Source: JBFMCC01 sp034435275 (GTDB lineage Bacteria; Chloroflexota; Anaerolineae; Anaerolineales; Villigracilaceae). Taken from it: a stretch of 64,000 nt of DNA. The stretch covers positions 1 to 64,000 of the forward strand of contig DAOTXP010000254.1 in the NCBI GenBank assembly GCA_034435275.1, given 5' to 3'. Both the position numbers and the translations under genes were made by a program. The notes under the pieces were generated by a model that did not search any database, was not told where the DNA came from, and worked only from the letters and a program-made list of their open reading frames with translations. Below are positions 44,290-52,046 of the stretch, piece after piece (positions within the stretch are counted from its first letter, which is position 1; each line of letters starts with the position of its first letter).

Positions 44290-45329
44290 GGTCGAAAGAC
44301 AAACACCGGGTCCAGCATTGGCGCGCCTCGTTGATCGAGGCCGCACTCCTGCTTCGCGAATTCCGCGGGCCGGTGATCATCTTCGCGGTTGCCCTGCTGG
44401 GCGGCGGATTCCTGTATGGCTGGATCGCGCACGCGGTAGGCGAACCAATCCAGAGTCCGGCGGAAGCGATTTACACGGTATTGACGATGGCTTTCCTCCA
44501 GCCCATCGGGGACTTTCCGCATCATCCGCTGCTCCAGGCGTTCTATTTCATCATGCCGCTGGTCGGGCTGGGCGCGCTGGCACAGGGATTGACCGACTTC
44601 GGCATCCTGCTCTTCAACCGCCGCGCGCGCACGCGCGAATGGGAGACAGCCGTGGCATCCACACTCAACAAACATCATATCCTGGTGGGGCTTGGACACC
44701 TGGGGTACCGCGTTGTCCAGCAACTGCACGCAATGGGCGAGCGTGTGGCCGTGATCGAACTTAATCCCAAAGCAGACCTCTCCGCTGCGGTACGCCGACT
44801 CCACATTCCCGTCATTGATGGCGATGCCAGCCGCGAGGTCACACTGGAGGAAGCCAACGTCCGCAAAGCCAAGTCCATCATCCTGTGCGTGCAGGACGAC
44901 TCACTGAATCTGAAGACCGCCCTCAAGGCGCGCAGTCTCAACCCGAACATCCAGGTCGTCATCCGAATCTTCGACGACGATTTTGCCGACGAACTGCAAC
45001 AGCAGTTCAAGTTCAATGCCCTGAGCGGCACGGGCATCGCCGCGCCCGCCTTTGCCGCGGCCGCCGCAGGCGCTGACATCACCAACCCGATCCACGTTGA
45101 GGGCGAATCGCTCAGCCTGGCGCGCCTGACCGTCCAGCCCGAATCTGAATTGGACGGCAAGACCGTTGGCCAGGTGGAGGATGGATACTTTGTAAGCATC
45201 ATCCTGATCCGCCAGGATCACGCCACCAACTTCCATCCCACCGACAGCACCCCGCTTCACGCGGGCAACATCCTGGCCGTGCTTGGCCGCCCCGACCGAT
45301 TGAACACGCTCGTGCATGCCAGCCACTAA
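44286..45329 (+). CDS. Potassium-channel-like RCK protein with atypical filter
   Basis: 347 residues. Two hydrophobic segments (about 28-48 and 85-105) flank a pore-like stretch, then a Rossmann RCK_N domain with GLGHLG near 134-139 and an RCK_C domain about 260-340. The pore stretch reads TVLTMAFLQPIGDFP, lacking the T-x-G-Y/F-G potassium filter, so selectivity is doubtful. Fits the two-TM ion channel plus TrkA layout (MthK or Kch style). Four-base overlap with the phosphatase and 14-base overlap with the next gene. Confidence 0.82.
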   Translation: MRSKDKHRVQHWRASLIEAALLLREFRGPVIIFAVALLGGGFLYGWIAHAVGEPIQSPAEAIYTVLTMAFLQPIGDFPHHPLLQAFYFIMPLVGLGALAQGLTDFGILLFNRRARTREWETAVASTLNKHHILVGLGHLGYRVVQQLHAMGERVAVIELNPKADLSAAVRRLHIPVIDGDASREVTLEEANVRKAKSIILCVQDDSLNLKTALKARSLNPNIQVVIRIFDDDFADELQQQFKFNALSGTGIAAPAFAAAAAGADITNPIHVEGESLSLARLTVQPESELDGKTVGQVEDGYFVSIILIRQDHATNFHPTDSTPLHAGNILAVLGRPDRLNTLVHASH

Positions 45330-45672
45330 GCCCATCATCGGCGTCGTCGGTCCATGCGGCTCGGGAAAATCCACACTCATCGCGCAACTCGAACCGCTCG
45401 GCTTTCCCTGCCGCCACATCGCGCAGGAGCATTCTTACGTCCCATCCATGTGGCAGCGCATCGCCAATCCCGATGTGCTCATCTTCCTGCAAGCCTCCTT
45501 CCCCGTTTGCACAAAACGTCGCAGATTGAATTGGACGGAAGCCGAGTACGAAGAACAACAGCGCCGGCTCGCCCATGCCCGTCAACATGCAAGCATCACG
45601 ATTGAAACCGACAACCTGACGCCCGACGAAATCCTTTCCCGCGTGCTCGACTTCCTGAAAGAAACAACATGA
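45316..45672 (+). CDS. Small P-loop NTPase
   Basis: 118 residues with Walker A GPCGSGKST (12-20). The remainder resembles a small nucleoside/adenylate-type kinase: DVLIFLQA near the middle, then a helical Arg-rich lid-like part (KRRRLNWTEAEYEEQQRRL). Substrate unknown. Overlaps the channel gene before it and the peptidase lipoprotein after it, so all four genes from 43585 are one operon. Confidence 0.75.
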   Translation: MPATKPIIGVVGPCGSGKSTLIAQLEPLGFPCRHIAQEHSYVPSMWQRIANPDVLIFLQASFPVCTKRRRLNWTEAEYEEQQRRLAHARQHASITIETDNLTPDEILSRVLDFLKETT

Positions 45673-47162
45673 AAAGGCTCCTCGCCCCTCTCCTGACCTT
45701 CTGCTTGCTCGCCGCCTGTGGGCGGATTTCCACCCCGACGCCCATTCCGCCAACCGCCACGCCAATTGTGGTTCCGCCCGGCGACTTCTCTGCCTTCACG
45801 ACGGGACTGGTCAACGCAGCCAAGCCCGTTCTGGATGAGATGGACGGCGCAACCCTCTACGAGATTGAACTCGTCATTGACGACGACCTCGTTCACATCA
45901 CCGGCTCGGAAAAGGTCCGCTTCACCAATCGCGAGGAGGTCCTCCTCAATGAAATCCAGTTTCGCCTGTATCCAAATATCCTCGGCGGAAAAATGCACGT
46001 GGACGAAGTCCGCGTGGATGGGCAAACACTTGTCCCCGCGTACCGGCTGGACGACAGCCTTCTGGCAATTCCCCTGCCACAGACATTGGCCGTCGGGCAG
46101 AGCGTCAACATCGAGATGGATTTCGACCTCGCCGTCCCCACCGAACTCGAATCCAACTACGGCGTGCTGGCCTCCTACGACGGCGTGCTCACCCTCGCCC
46201 ACGCGTATCCGATGATCGAAGTCTATGATAACGAAGGCTGGAACGCGGAGATCCCCTCCCCCAACGGCGATTTGACATATGGGGACATGGCCTTCTTCGT
46301 GGTCATGGTTGATGCGCCGAAGGAATTAACAATGGCAGGTGCGGGGATGGAATCACGGCCCGAATTGAGCGGCAACCGGCAATGGGTCACGTTTGTGGCG
46401 GGCCCGGTGCGCGACTTCTTCCTCGCGGCCAGCGCAGACTACGAGGTCGTCAGCCAGACCGTAGGCGAGGTGACGGTCAATTCGTACGCGCCCGCGGGGC
46501 TGGAAGACGGCGCGCGCTTCGCGATGGAAACCGCGATACGCGCCATCGAAGTCTTCAGCAGACGGTATGCCCCGTATCCATACACAGAATTCGACATTGT
46601 CGCCACGCCCACCTACGCACTGGGCGTCGAATACCCCGGGGCTACCGCCATCACCCGCGATATTTATGATCTCACAGAGACACGGAACGATACACCAATT
46701 TCGATTTATTTGGAATCAACCGTCGTTCACGAGATCGGCCATCAGTGGTTCTATAACCTGGTCGGCAACGATCAACTGGACGATCCCTGGCTGGATGAGT
46801 CGCTGGTTCAATACATTACCTGGCAATATTATCGCGACACGTACGGGGAAGGCGGCGCGGCGGGCTTCGAGTCCTCCCTGCGCGGACGTTGGAGCCGCGT
46901 GAACAACGAGCCCATCCCCATTGGTTTACCCGTTGCGGATTACTCGGGCGGCGAATACTCCGCCATCGTCTATGGCCGCGGCCCATTCTTCTTCGATGCA
47001 CTGCGAGACGAAATCGGACAAGAGACCTTCGACGCGTTCATGAGGGACTACACGGCAACCTACGCGTGGGACATCGCCACGCCGCAGGGACTTGAGTCTC
47101 TGGCCGAGGAGCATTGCGCCTGCGATCTGGCCGCTCTATTCGATGAATGGGTTTACCCGTGA
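45669..47162 (+). CDS. M1-family zinc metallopeptidase, lipoprotein
   Basis: 497 residues. Lipobox LLAAC with the acylated Cys at residue 17, followed by a Thr/Pro linker, so it sits outside the membrane. Gluzincin site HEIGHQWF with H354, E355 and H358, and the third ligand E377 in DESLVQYI after exactly 18 residues. The exopeptidase GAMEN motif of M1 enzymes appears as LGVEYPGA. N-terminal beta domain, catalytic domain and no long C-terminal part: a short M1 protein. Probably an aminopeptidase scavenging peptides. Confidence 0.9.
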   Translation: MKRLLAPLLTFCLLAACGRISTPTPIPPTATPIVVPPGDFSAFTTGLVNAAKPVLDEMDGATLYEIELVIDDDLVHITGSEKVRFTNREEVLLNEIQFRLYPNILGGKMHVDEVRVDGQTLVPAYRLDDSLLAIPLPQTLAVGQSVNIEMDFDLAVPTELESNYGVLASYDGVLTLAHAYPMIEVYDNEGWNAEIPSPNGDLTYGDMAFFVVMVDAPKELTMAGAGMESRPELSGNRQWVTFVAGPVRDFFLAASADYEVVSQTVGEVTVNSYAPAGLEDGARFAMETAIRAIEVFSRRYAPYPYTEFDIVATPTYALGVEYPGATAITRDIYDLTETRNDTPISIYLESTVVHEIGHQWFYNLVGNDQLDDPWLDESLVQYITWQYYRDTYGEGGAAGFESSLRGRWSRVNNEPIPIGLPVADYSGGEYSAIVYGRGPFFFDALRDEIGQETFDAFMRDYTATYAWDIATPQGLESLAEEHCACDLAALFDEWVYP

Positions 47163-47345
47163 ACCAGGGAAGTGACCAAAAGGATGGGCTAACGACCCCT
47201 TCGCCACAGAGAACGCAGATACGCGGAGAAAATCAAAGAGAATATCAGTGTTCTCCGCGGACTCCACGATGAAAATCCCCGGCAAGCCCGCGTGATTAGC
47301 CGCTCTCTGAACGAGGAGAGACTTCCGAAGTCTGTCCAATAGGGG

Positions 47346-47379
47346 TATAATCCCCCGTCGCCCTGAAAAGGGCATTTTT
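47346..47379 (+). promoter_or_regulatory. secD -10 element and 5'-end hairpin
   Basis: TATAAT (47346-47351) is followed nine bases later by GCCCT-GAAA-AGGGC (47360-47373) and ATTTTT. The stem-loop with a U run therefore lies at the very 5' end of the secD mRNA, before ATG 47397. It could stabilise the mRNA or act as an attenuator. The gap 47163-47345 shows nothing else except repeat-like CACAGAGAACGCAGAT text. Confidence 0.45.
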
Positions 47380-47396
47380 GTGAGCGGAGACATTGC

Positions 47397-48803
47397 ATGA
47401 GAAACCTCAATACCAGACTGATCATCATTGCCATCGTCATTGCGCTGGCGGCCTGGGTTGACTTCAGCCAGGAATTGATCATCTATAATCCATTCGACGA
47501 CACCGTGCTCTTCCGCCGCGACGTCAGCCCGAAACTCGGCCTCGACCTGCGCGGCGGCCTCCAGGTCCTGCTCGAAGCGGACCTGCCCGCCGAAACCGAG
47601 ATCACCTCGGATCAAATGGAAACCGCCCGCCTGATCCTGGAGAACCGCACCAACGCCCTCGGCGTGAGCGAAAGCGTGATGCAGGTCGCGGGCGACCGCC
47701 GCATCGTCGGCGAATTCCCCGGCGTGACCAACCCTAATGACGTGATGGCTACCCTTGGCCAGACCGGCTTACTCGAGTTCGTGGACTTCGGCTACGAACC
47801 CGTGGCCGAAGGCACCCGCGTCCAAACCGACTTCGGCCTGGATCCCGTTTCCCAGCCGCCTTCCACGCCCGAAGCAACCGCGACTCCCGAGCCCAGCGTG
47901 ACCGAGACGCCCGCCGAAGCCGCGCCTACTGTTTATCACACCGTGATGACCGGCACCGAACTGACCGACGTGGCCGTTGGCACAGATCAACTTAACCAGG
48001 CGGTTGTCAATTTCGTCCTGTCCGATGAAGGCAAGGACATTTTCGCCGAATATACGACCAGCCATGTTGGCCAGTACCTCGGCATTGTGCTGGACAAAGT
48101 GGTCATCTCCGCCCCTTCGGTCAACGAACCCATCACGGAGGGCAGCGGCACGATCAGCGGCAATTTCACATACGATACAGCCAATAGTCTCGTCATCCAG
48201 TTACGCTACGGTTCCCTGCCGATCCCATTCAAACTGGTGGAAAGCCGCGTGGTCGGCCCCACCCTCGGCCAGGACTCGCTCGAAAAGTCGCTTATCGCGG
48301 GCCTGATCGGCATCATCGTGGTCTTTCTGTTCATGGGCATCTTCTACCGCCTGCCCGGCGTGCTGGCCGATGTCTCCATTCTCGTCTACGCACTGGTGAC
48401 CTTTGCCATTTTCAAGAACTTCCACTTCACATTGACCTTGGCTGGCGTGGCAGGCTTCCTGCTTTCCACCGGCGCGGCGCTCGACGCCAACATCCTGATC
48501 TTCGAGCGCATGAAAGAGGAACTGCGCGCTGGTCGCAACCTGCGCACCGCCGTAGACCTGGGCTTCAACCGCGCCTGGTCCTCCATCCGCGACTCGAACC
48601 TGGCCACCATCATCACTTCCGGCATTCTGTTCTGGTTCGGCAACACGTTCGGCGCGACCATCGTCAAAGGCTTCGCCCTCACCCTCGCCCTGGGCGTCAT
48701 CATTTCACTCTTCACCGCCCTGTTCGTCACCCGTTCCCTGCTCCAGGTGGTGATCAATGCCATCAAACCCGGGACCGAAAACCCGAAGTGGTTCGGCATC
48801 TAG
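47397..48803 (+). CDS. secD: Protein translocase subunit SecD
   Basis: 468 residues. TM1 at the N-terminus, KLGLDLRGGLQVLLEAD (the family signature) near 42-58, the large periplasmic P1 region, and the C-terminal five-TM RND-type part (GALGD-type motif region at SLIAGLIGIIVVFLFM and SLAPAL-like ASTGAALDANILIFERMKEE). Between the halves of P1 there is a Thr/Pro/Glu-rich insertion (about 158-182) unusual for SecD. Works with SecF, whose gene follows 11 bases later, in protein export powered by the proton gradient. Confidence 0.96.
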   Translation: MRNLNTRLIIIAIVIALAAWVDFSQELIIYNPFDDTVLFRRDVSPKLGLDLRGGLQVLLEADLPAETEITSDQMETARLILENRTNALGVSESVMQVAGDRRIVGEFPGVTNPNDVMATLGQTGLLEFVDFGYEPVAEGTRVQTDFGLDPVSQPPSTPEATATPEPSVTETPAEAAPTVYHTVMTGTELTDVAVGTDQLNQAVVNFVLSDEGKDIFAEYTTSHVGQYLGIVLDKVVISAPSVNEPITEGSGTISGNFTYDTANSLVIQLRYGSLPIPFKLVESRVVGPTLGQDSLEKSLIAGLIGIIVVFLFMGIFYRLPGVLADVSILVYALVTFAIFKNFHFTLTLAGVAGFLLSTGAALDANILIFERMKEELRAGRNLRTAVDLGFNRAWSSIRDSNLATIITSGILFWFGNTFGATIVKGFALTLALGVIISLFTALFVTRSLLQVVINAIKPGTENPKWFGI

Positions 48804-48814
48804 GAAAGACAACC

Positions 48815-49729
48815 ATGAACATCCTCGGAAAACGCTACTGGTACTTCGCTCTCTCCCTGCTGGTGATCGTGCCCGGCATGATCCTCATCGCGATCAACGG
48901 CCTGCCGCTCTCGATTGACTTCACCGGCGGCAGTCTGCTCGAGATCTCGTTCAGCGGCGAGACGCCCGCCCCGGCGGATATCGTTGCCCTCTACAAAGAC
49001 CTCGGCATCGAAGACGCCCAGGTGCAGACCACCGACCAGGGTACGGTCCTGATCCGCTCCGCCTTCCTCGACGAGGCCGCCCGCGTCGAAGTGCAGGACG
49101 CCATCACCGCCGCCTTCGGCGAGATCACCGTCGAGCGTTTCGACAGCGTCGGCCCGACCATCGGCGAGCAGGTCACGCAACGCGCCGCCCTGGCAGTCGG
49201 CGCGGCCGCGCTGGCGGTCGTCATTTACATCACGTACACCTTCCGCGGCCTCGAGCACGCCTTCCGTTACGGTATCATCGCCATCCTGGCCATGGTGCAC
49301 GATGTGGCCGTAGTCATGTCCATCACCGCCATCGGCGCGCAGTTCTGGGGCTGGCAGGTCGATTCGCTCTTCCTCACCGCCCTGCTCACCGTCATCGGCT
49401 TCTCGGTGCAGGACAAGATCGTGGTCTTTGACCGCATCCGCGAGAACTCACACGTCTACCGCCGCCTGCCCTTCGAGACGCTCGCCAACCATTCCATCGT
49501 GCAGACCCTCCAGCGCTCGATCAACACACAGTTGATGACCGTGGAATTCATGCTGCTGGCGCTGGCGCTCTTTGGCGGCGTCACTCTGCGCGAATTCGCC
49601 GTCATCCTGCTGGTCGGCCTCTTCAGCGGAACCTACTCCTCCATCTTCATCGCCGCGCCCGTGCTGGTCGTCTGGGAAAGCCGGGAATGGCGCAACTGGT
49701 TCAGGCGAAAAGAAGAAGCCGCCGCCTAA
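48815..49729 (+). CDS. secF: Protein translocase subunit SecF
   Basis: 304 residues from ATG 48815 (MNILGKRYWYF) behind AGGAAAG; nine earlier in-frame codons overlap secD and are not expected. Seen: SIDFTGGSLLEI near the N-terminus, the six-TM RND part with SVQDKIVVFDRIRENS, and LVGLFSGTYSSIFIAAP at the end, the standard SecF signatures. Forms the SecDF complex with the upstream product. Confidence 0.97.
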   Translation: MNILGKRYWYFALSLLVIVPGMILIAINGLPLSIDFTGGSLLEISFSGETPAPADIVALYKDLGIEDAQVQTTDQGTVLIRSAFLDEAARVEVQDAITAAFGEITVERFDSVGPTIGEQVTQRAALAVGAAALAVVIYITYTFRGLEHAFRYGIIAILAMVHDVAVVMSITAIGAQFWGWQVDSLFLTALLTVIGFSVQDKIVVFDRIRENSHVYRRLPFETLANHSIVQTLQRSINTQLMTVEFMLLALALFGGVTLREFAVILLVGLFSGTYSSIFIAAPVLVVWESREWRNWFRRKEEAAA

Positions 49730-49788
49730 GCAAATTCGAGGCGCACCGCGCGGTGCGCCTCTTTATTGTTTTTTGGAGGAATCGAGAC

Positions 49789-50661
49789 ATGCACCGCACC
49801 CCAACGTTGGCCCTGGCCATCTTATTTCTTTCGGCCGCCCTGGCCGCCTGCGCGTCGACACCGACTCCGCCCTCGCCTGCTCCCGCGACTGAGACGCTCG
49901 TCCCGCCCACGCCGATTCCGCCACCCACCCTGCCAGTTCCGCCAACACCGACCGCGGCAACCTGGAAGCCTGCGCTGGTTTCCTCCTGGCAAATCCAGTA
50001 CACCGGCGAAATAGACACATCTCTTGATGTCGACCTCTACAACCTCGACTTGTTCGACACTTCAGTCGAAACTATGATTGACCTGCACGCGCGCGGCATC
50101 AAGGTCATGTGTTACTTCAGCGCGGGCACCTTCGAAGACTGGCGTCCGGACGTGGGTCAATTCCCCGCATCTGTGCTTGGCAACAATCTCGAGGACTGGC
50201 CCGGTGAAAAATGGCTCGACATCCGCAACTTGGAAATTCTCGGCCCAATCATGCTCGCCCGCATGGACCTGGCCCGCGAGAAAGGCTGTGACGGCGTGGA
50301 CCCCGACAACGTGGACGCTTACACCAACGACAGCGGCTTTCCACTTACCGCAGCGGATCAACTGGCCTACAACATCTTCCTTGCCGAAGCCGCTCATCAA
50401 CGCGGCCTCGCCGTCGGTTTGAAAAACGACCTCGAACAAATTCCCGAACTCGTTGACTATTTCGACTGGGCGCTCAACGAAGAGTGTTTCACGTACGAAG
50501 AATGTGAATCCTTGCTGCCGTTCATCGAAGCGGGCAAGCCCGTCTTTCTGATCGAATACGAAATTCCGCCCGACGAATTCTGCCCGCAGGCGAACGAAAT
50601 GAATTTCAACGCCATCCACAAAACCTACGACCTAGACGCCTATCGAAGCGCCTGCCGCTGA
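49789..50661 (+). CDS. GH114-type (endo-alpha-1,4-polygalactosaminidase-like) lipoprotein
   Basis: 290 residues from ATG 49789 behind GGAGG. Lipobox ALAAC with Cys 21, a Thr/Pro linker of about 35 residues, then a small TIM-barrel domain. GH114 features: WQIQYTG at the start, GIKVMCYFSAG, the acidic CDGVDPDNVDAY loop that carries the presumed catalytic residues, GLAVGLKND and PVFLIEYE. Family members cut galactosaminogalactan-type polymers; the substrate here is unknown. It may remodel an exopolysaccharide at the cell surface. Confidence 0.85.
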   Translation: MHRTPTLALAILFLSAALAACASTPTPPSPAPATETLVPPTPIPPPTLPVPPTPTAATWKPALVSSWQIQYTGEIDTSLDVDLYNLDLFDTSVETMIDLHARGIKVMCYFSAGTFEDWRPDVGQFPASVLGNNLEDWPGEKWLDIRNLEILGPIMLARMDLAREKGCDGVDPDNVDAYTNDSGFPLTAADQLAYNIFLAEAAHQRGLAVGLKNDLEQIPELVDYFDWALNEECFTYEECESLLPFIEAGKPVFLIEYEIPPDEFCPQANEMNFNAIHKTYDLDAYRSACR

Positions 50662-50685
50662 CCAGCGACCAACGACCGGCGACCA

Positions 50686-51315
50686 ATGACCGAATCCCTG
50701 CTCCTGCGCGGTTTCCTCCTCGGCTTCTCCATCGCCGCGCCGGTGGGACCGATCGGCGTGCTGTGCATCCGCCGCACGCTGGCCGAGGGCCGCCTGATCG
50801 GATTTTTGTCCGGGCTGGGCGCGGCTACCGCGGACATGCTTTACGGCGCGGTCGCGGCCTTCGGCCTGACGGCGGTCATGAATCTTTTGATCGAACAGCA
50901 GACCTACCTGCGCACTATGGGCGGACTCTTCCTGCTCTATCTCGGTATCCGCACGTTCTTCACCGAACCCGCCAAGGCCCCTGCCATTCTCACAAATGGG
51001 AGCAGGCCGGGGGTCCGATTTGCCGCGTACCTCTCGACGTTCTTCCTGACCGTCACCAACCCCATGACCATTCTTTCGTTCCTCGGCATATTCTCGGCCA
51101 TCCTGCCCGCGGACGGGAAGGCCGGCGCGGGAGGGTCGGCCAGCCTGGTGTTGGGAGTCTTCCTCGGCTCGGCGGCGTGGTGGCTGGCCCTGAGCGGACT
51201 GGTGAGCCTGGCGCGCGGACGCTTCACATCCGCCTGGATGCGATGGGTGAATCGAGTTTCGGGCGCGGTCATCACAGGGTTTGGGATTGTCGTTCTGGCG
51301 GGGGTGATAAGATAA
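50686..51315 (+). CDS. LysE-family translocator
   Basis: 209 residues with six hydrophobic segments. LysE signatures: GFLLGFSIAAPVGPIGVLCI with the PGP/PVGP motif, GLGAATADMLYGA, and TVTNPMTILSFLGIF. Exporter of amino acids or similar small molecules; substrate unknown. The gene ends just before a tandem block of minus-strand terminators, so transcription from both sides meets there. Confidence 0.88.
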   Translation: MTESLLLRGFLLGFSIAAPVGPIGVLCIRRTLAEGRLIGFLSGLGAATADMLYGAVAAFGLTAVMNLLIEQQTYLRTMGGLFLLYLGIRTFFTEPAKAPAILTNGSRPGVRFAAYLSTFFLTVTNPMTILSFLGIFSAILPADGKAGAGGSASLVLGVFLGSAAWWLALSGLVSLARGRFTSAWMRWVNRVSGAVITGFGIVVLAGVIR

Positions 51316-51321
51316 AGAATA

Positions 51322-51347
51322 AAAAGACTCCCTCTTGCGAGGGAGTC
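51322..51347 (-). terminator. Terminator 3 behind tRNA-Gln
   Basis: Minus strand: GACTCCCTC-GCAA-GAGGGAGTC followed by TTTTT. Third in the tandem series, next to the lysE stop. Confidence 0.75.
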
Positions 51348-51401
51348 AAGGCCAATGGCAAAGGACATCGTCCCCTGAATGGGGGCTCGAACCGCTCCAA
51401 G

Positions 51402-51427
51402 AAAAGACTCCCTCTTGCGAGGGAGTC
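51402..51427 (-). terminator. Terminator 2 behind tRNA-Gln
   Basis: Same hairpin as at 51322-51347, exactly 80 bases away, followed on the minus strand by TTTTC. Confidence 0.75.
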
Positions 51428-51481
51428 AAGGCTTATGGAAAAGGACATCGTCCCCTGAATGGGGGCTCGAACCACTCCAAG

Positions 51482-51507
51482 AAAAGACTCCCTCTTGCGA
51501 GGGAGTC
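51482..51507 (-). terminator. Terminator 1 behind tRNA-Gln
   Basis: Same hairpin, starting five bases after the tRNA-Gln 3' end on the minus strand, followed by TTTTC. Confidence 0.8.
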
Positions 51508-51511
51508 AAGG

Positions 51512-51582
51512 CTGGGGGCAAAGGATTCGAACCTCTACTAACTGATCCAGAGTCAGTCGTCCTGCCATTAGACGAGCCCCCA
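51512..51582 (-). tRNA. tRNA-Gln(CTG)
   Basis: 71-base cloverleaf on the minus strand: acceptor TGGGGGC pairing with GCCCCCA, discriminator G, D-arm TCTAATGGCAGGA, anticodon arm ACTGA-CTCTGGA-TCAGT giving anticodon CTG (decodes CAG), T-arm GAGG-TTCGAAT-CCTT. CCA is not encoded. The first acceptor pair is a weak U-A, a known identity feature for glutaminyl-tRNA synthetase, and glnS lies close by. Confidence 0.93.
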
Positions 51583-51638
51583 CTATTCCAGCGGGGCGTA
51601 TTTTAGCACAGCGAAACTATTCGGACAAGGGCGGGGCA

Positions 51639-51968
51639 TTACTTGCGCGCCGCGCGGCGTGTGTTATCCTCCATATCCATCAAAATCAATAGAACCTTGC
51701 CGATGGCTTGCAGAGCAATGAAATAGACCACGCCGCGGAAGGGACGCTCGATGATGTACAGCACGTTCATGAACAGGTCCGAAAAGCCCATGCCCGCCCA
51801 GAAGCCGCGTAGGTATTGCAAGGCGAAAACCCCAAGCGCCGCGGCCAGGTCAACGGCATACACGACCGCCACCACCCACGAGAGGATGTCCGCCCAGCGC
51901 GAGATATTCAGCACTGCGTCACGGTCGAAATACGTGCCCATGAATTTTTCATCTTTGGTTTCGCTCAT
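51639..51968 (-). CDS. Small membrane protein, unknown family
   Basis: 109 residues with two or three hydrophobic segments (about 24-50 and 75-95) and charged ends. ATG 51968 with GGAGG eight bases upstream and TATAAT at 51990-51985, so it is clearly expressed as a gene. I do not recognise the family; the layout is a little like YggT-type or DUF4282-type small membrane proteins. It is divergent from glnS. Confidence 0.7.
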   Translation of the reverse strand: MSETKDEKFMGTYFDRDAVLNISRWADILSWVVAVVYAVDLAAALGVFALQYLRGFWAGMGFSDLFMNVLYIIERPFRGVVYFIALQAIGKVLLILMDMEDNTRRAARK

Positions 51969-52011
51969 GTGTGCCTCCGAATTGATTATAAAACAATCCG
52001 CCGCGCTTTGT

Positions 52012-52017
52012 TATAAT
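52012..52017 (+). promoter_or_regulatory. -10 element of glnS
   Basis: TATAAT 29 bases before the glnS ATG. The divergent small membrane gene has its own TATAAT at 51990-51985, so the two promoters are back to back. Confidence 0.55.
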
Positions 52018-52046
52018 CAGGCCATCATCCGTCTCAAGGAATCAGA

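Larger units (their letters stand above)
51321..51510. repeat. 80-bp direct tandem repeat, two full copies and one partial
   Basis: Copies start at 51321, 51401 and 51481 (the last truncated at the tRNA). Each contains the hairpin GACTCCCTC-TTGC-GAGGGAGTC and, further on, GGGGGCTCGAACC-CTCCAAG. Copies 1 and 2 differ at only a few positions. Read on the minus strand, the second part (GGTTCGAGCCCCCA) looks like a tRNA T-arm and acceptor end, which suggests origin by repeated duplication of a tRNA 3' end plus its terminator. Confidence 0.8.

Noticed and set aside
51321..51510. CRISPR array
   Set aside because: Only 2.4 units of 80 bp with no unique spacers; the conserved part is a terminator hairpin, and no cas genes are present.
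51335..51606. Repeat-encoded open frames with three GVKA-type units
   Set aside because: They follow the 80-bp terminator repeat and run into the tRNA; no start signal and no protein-like composition.
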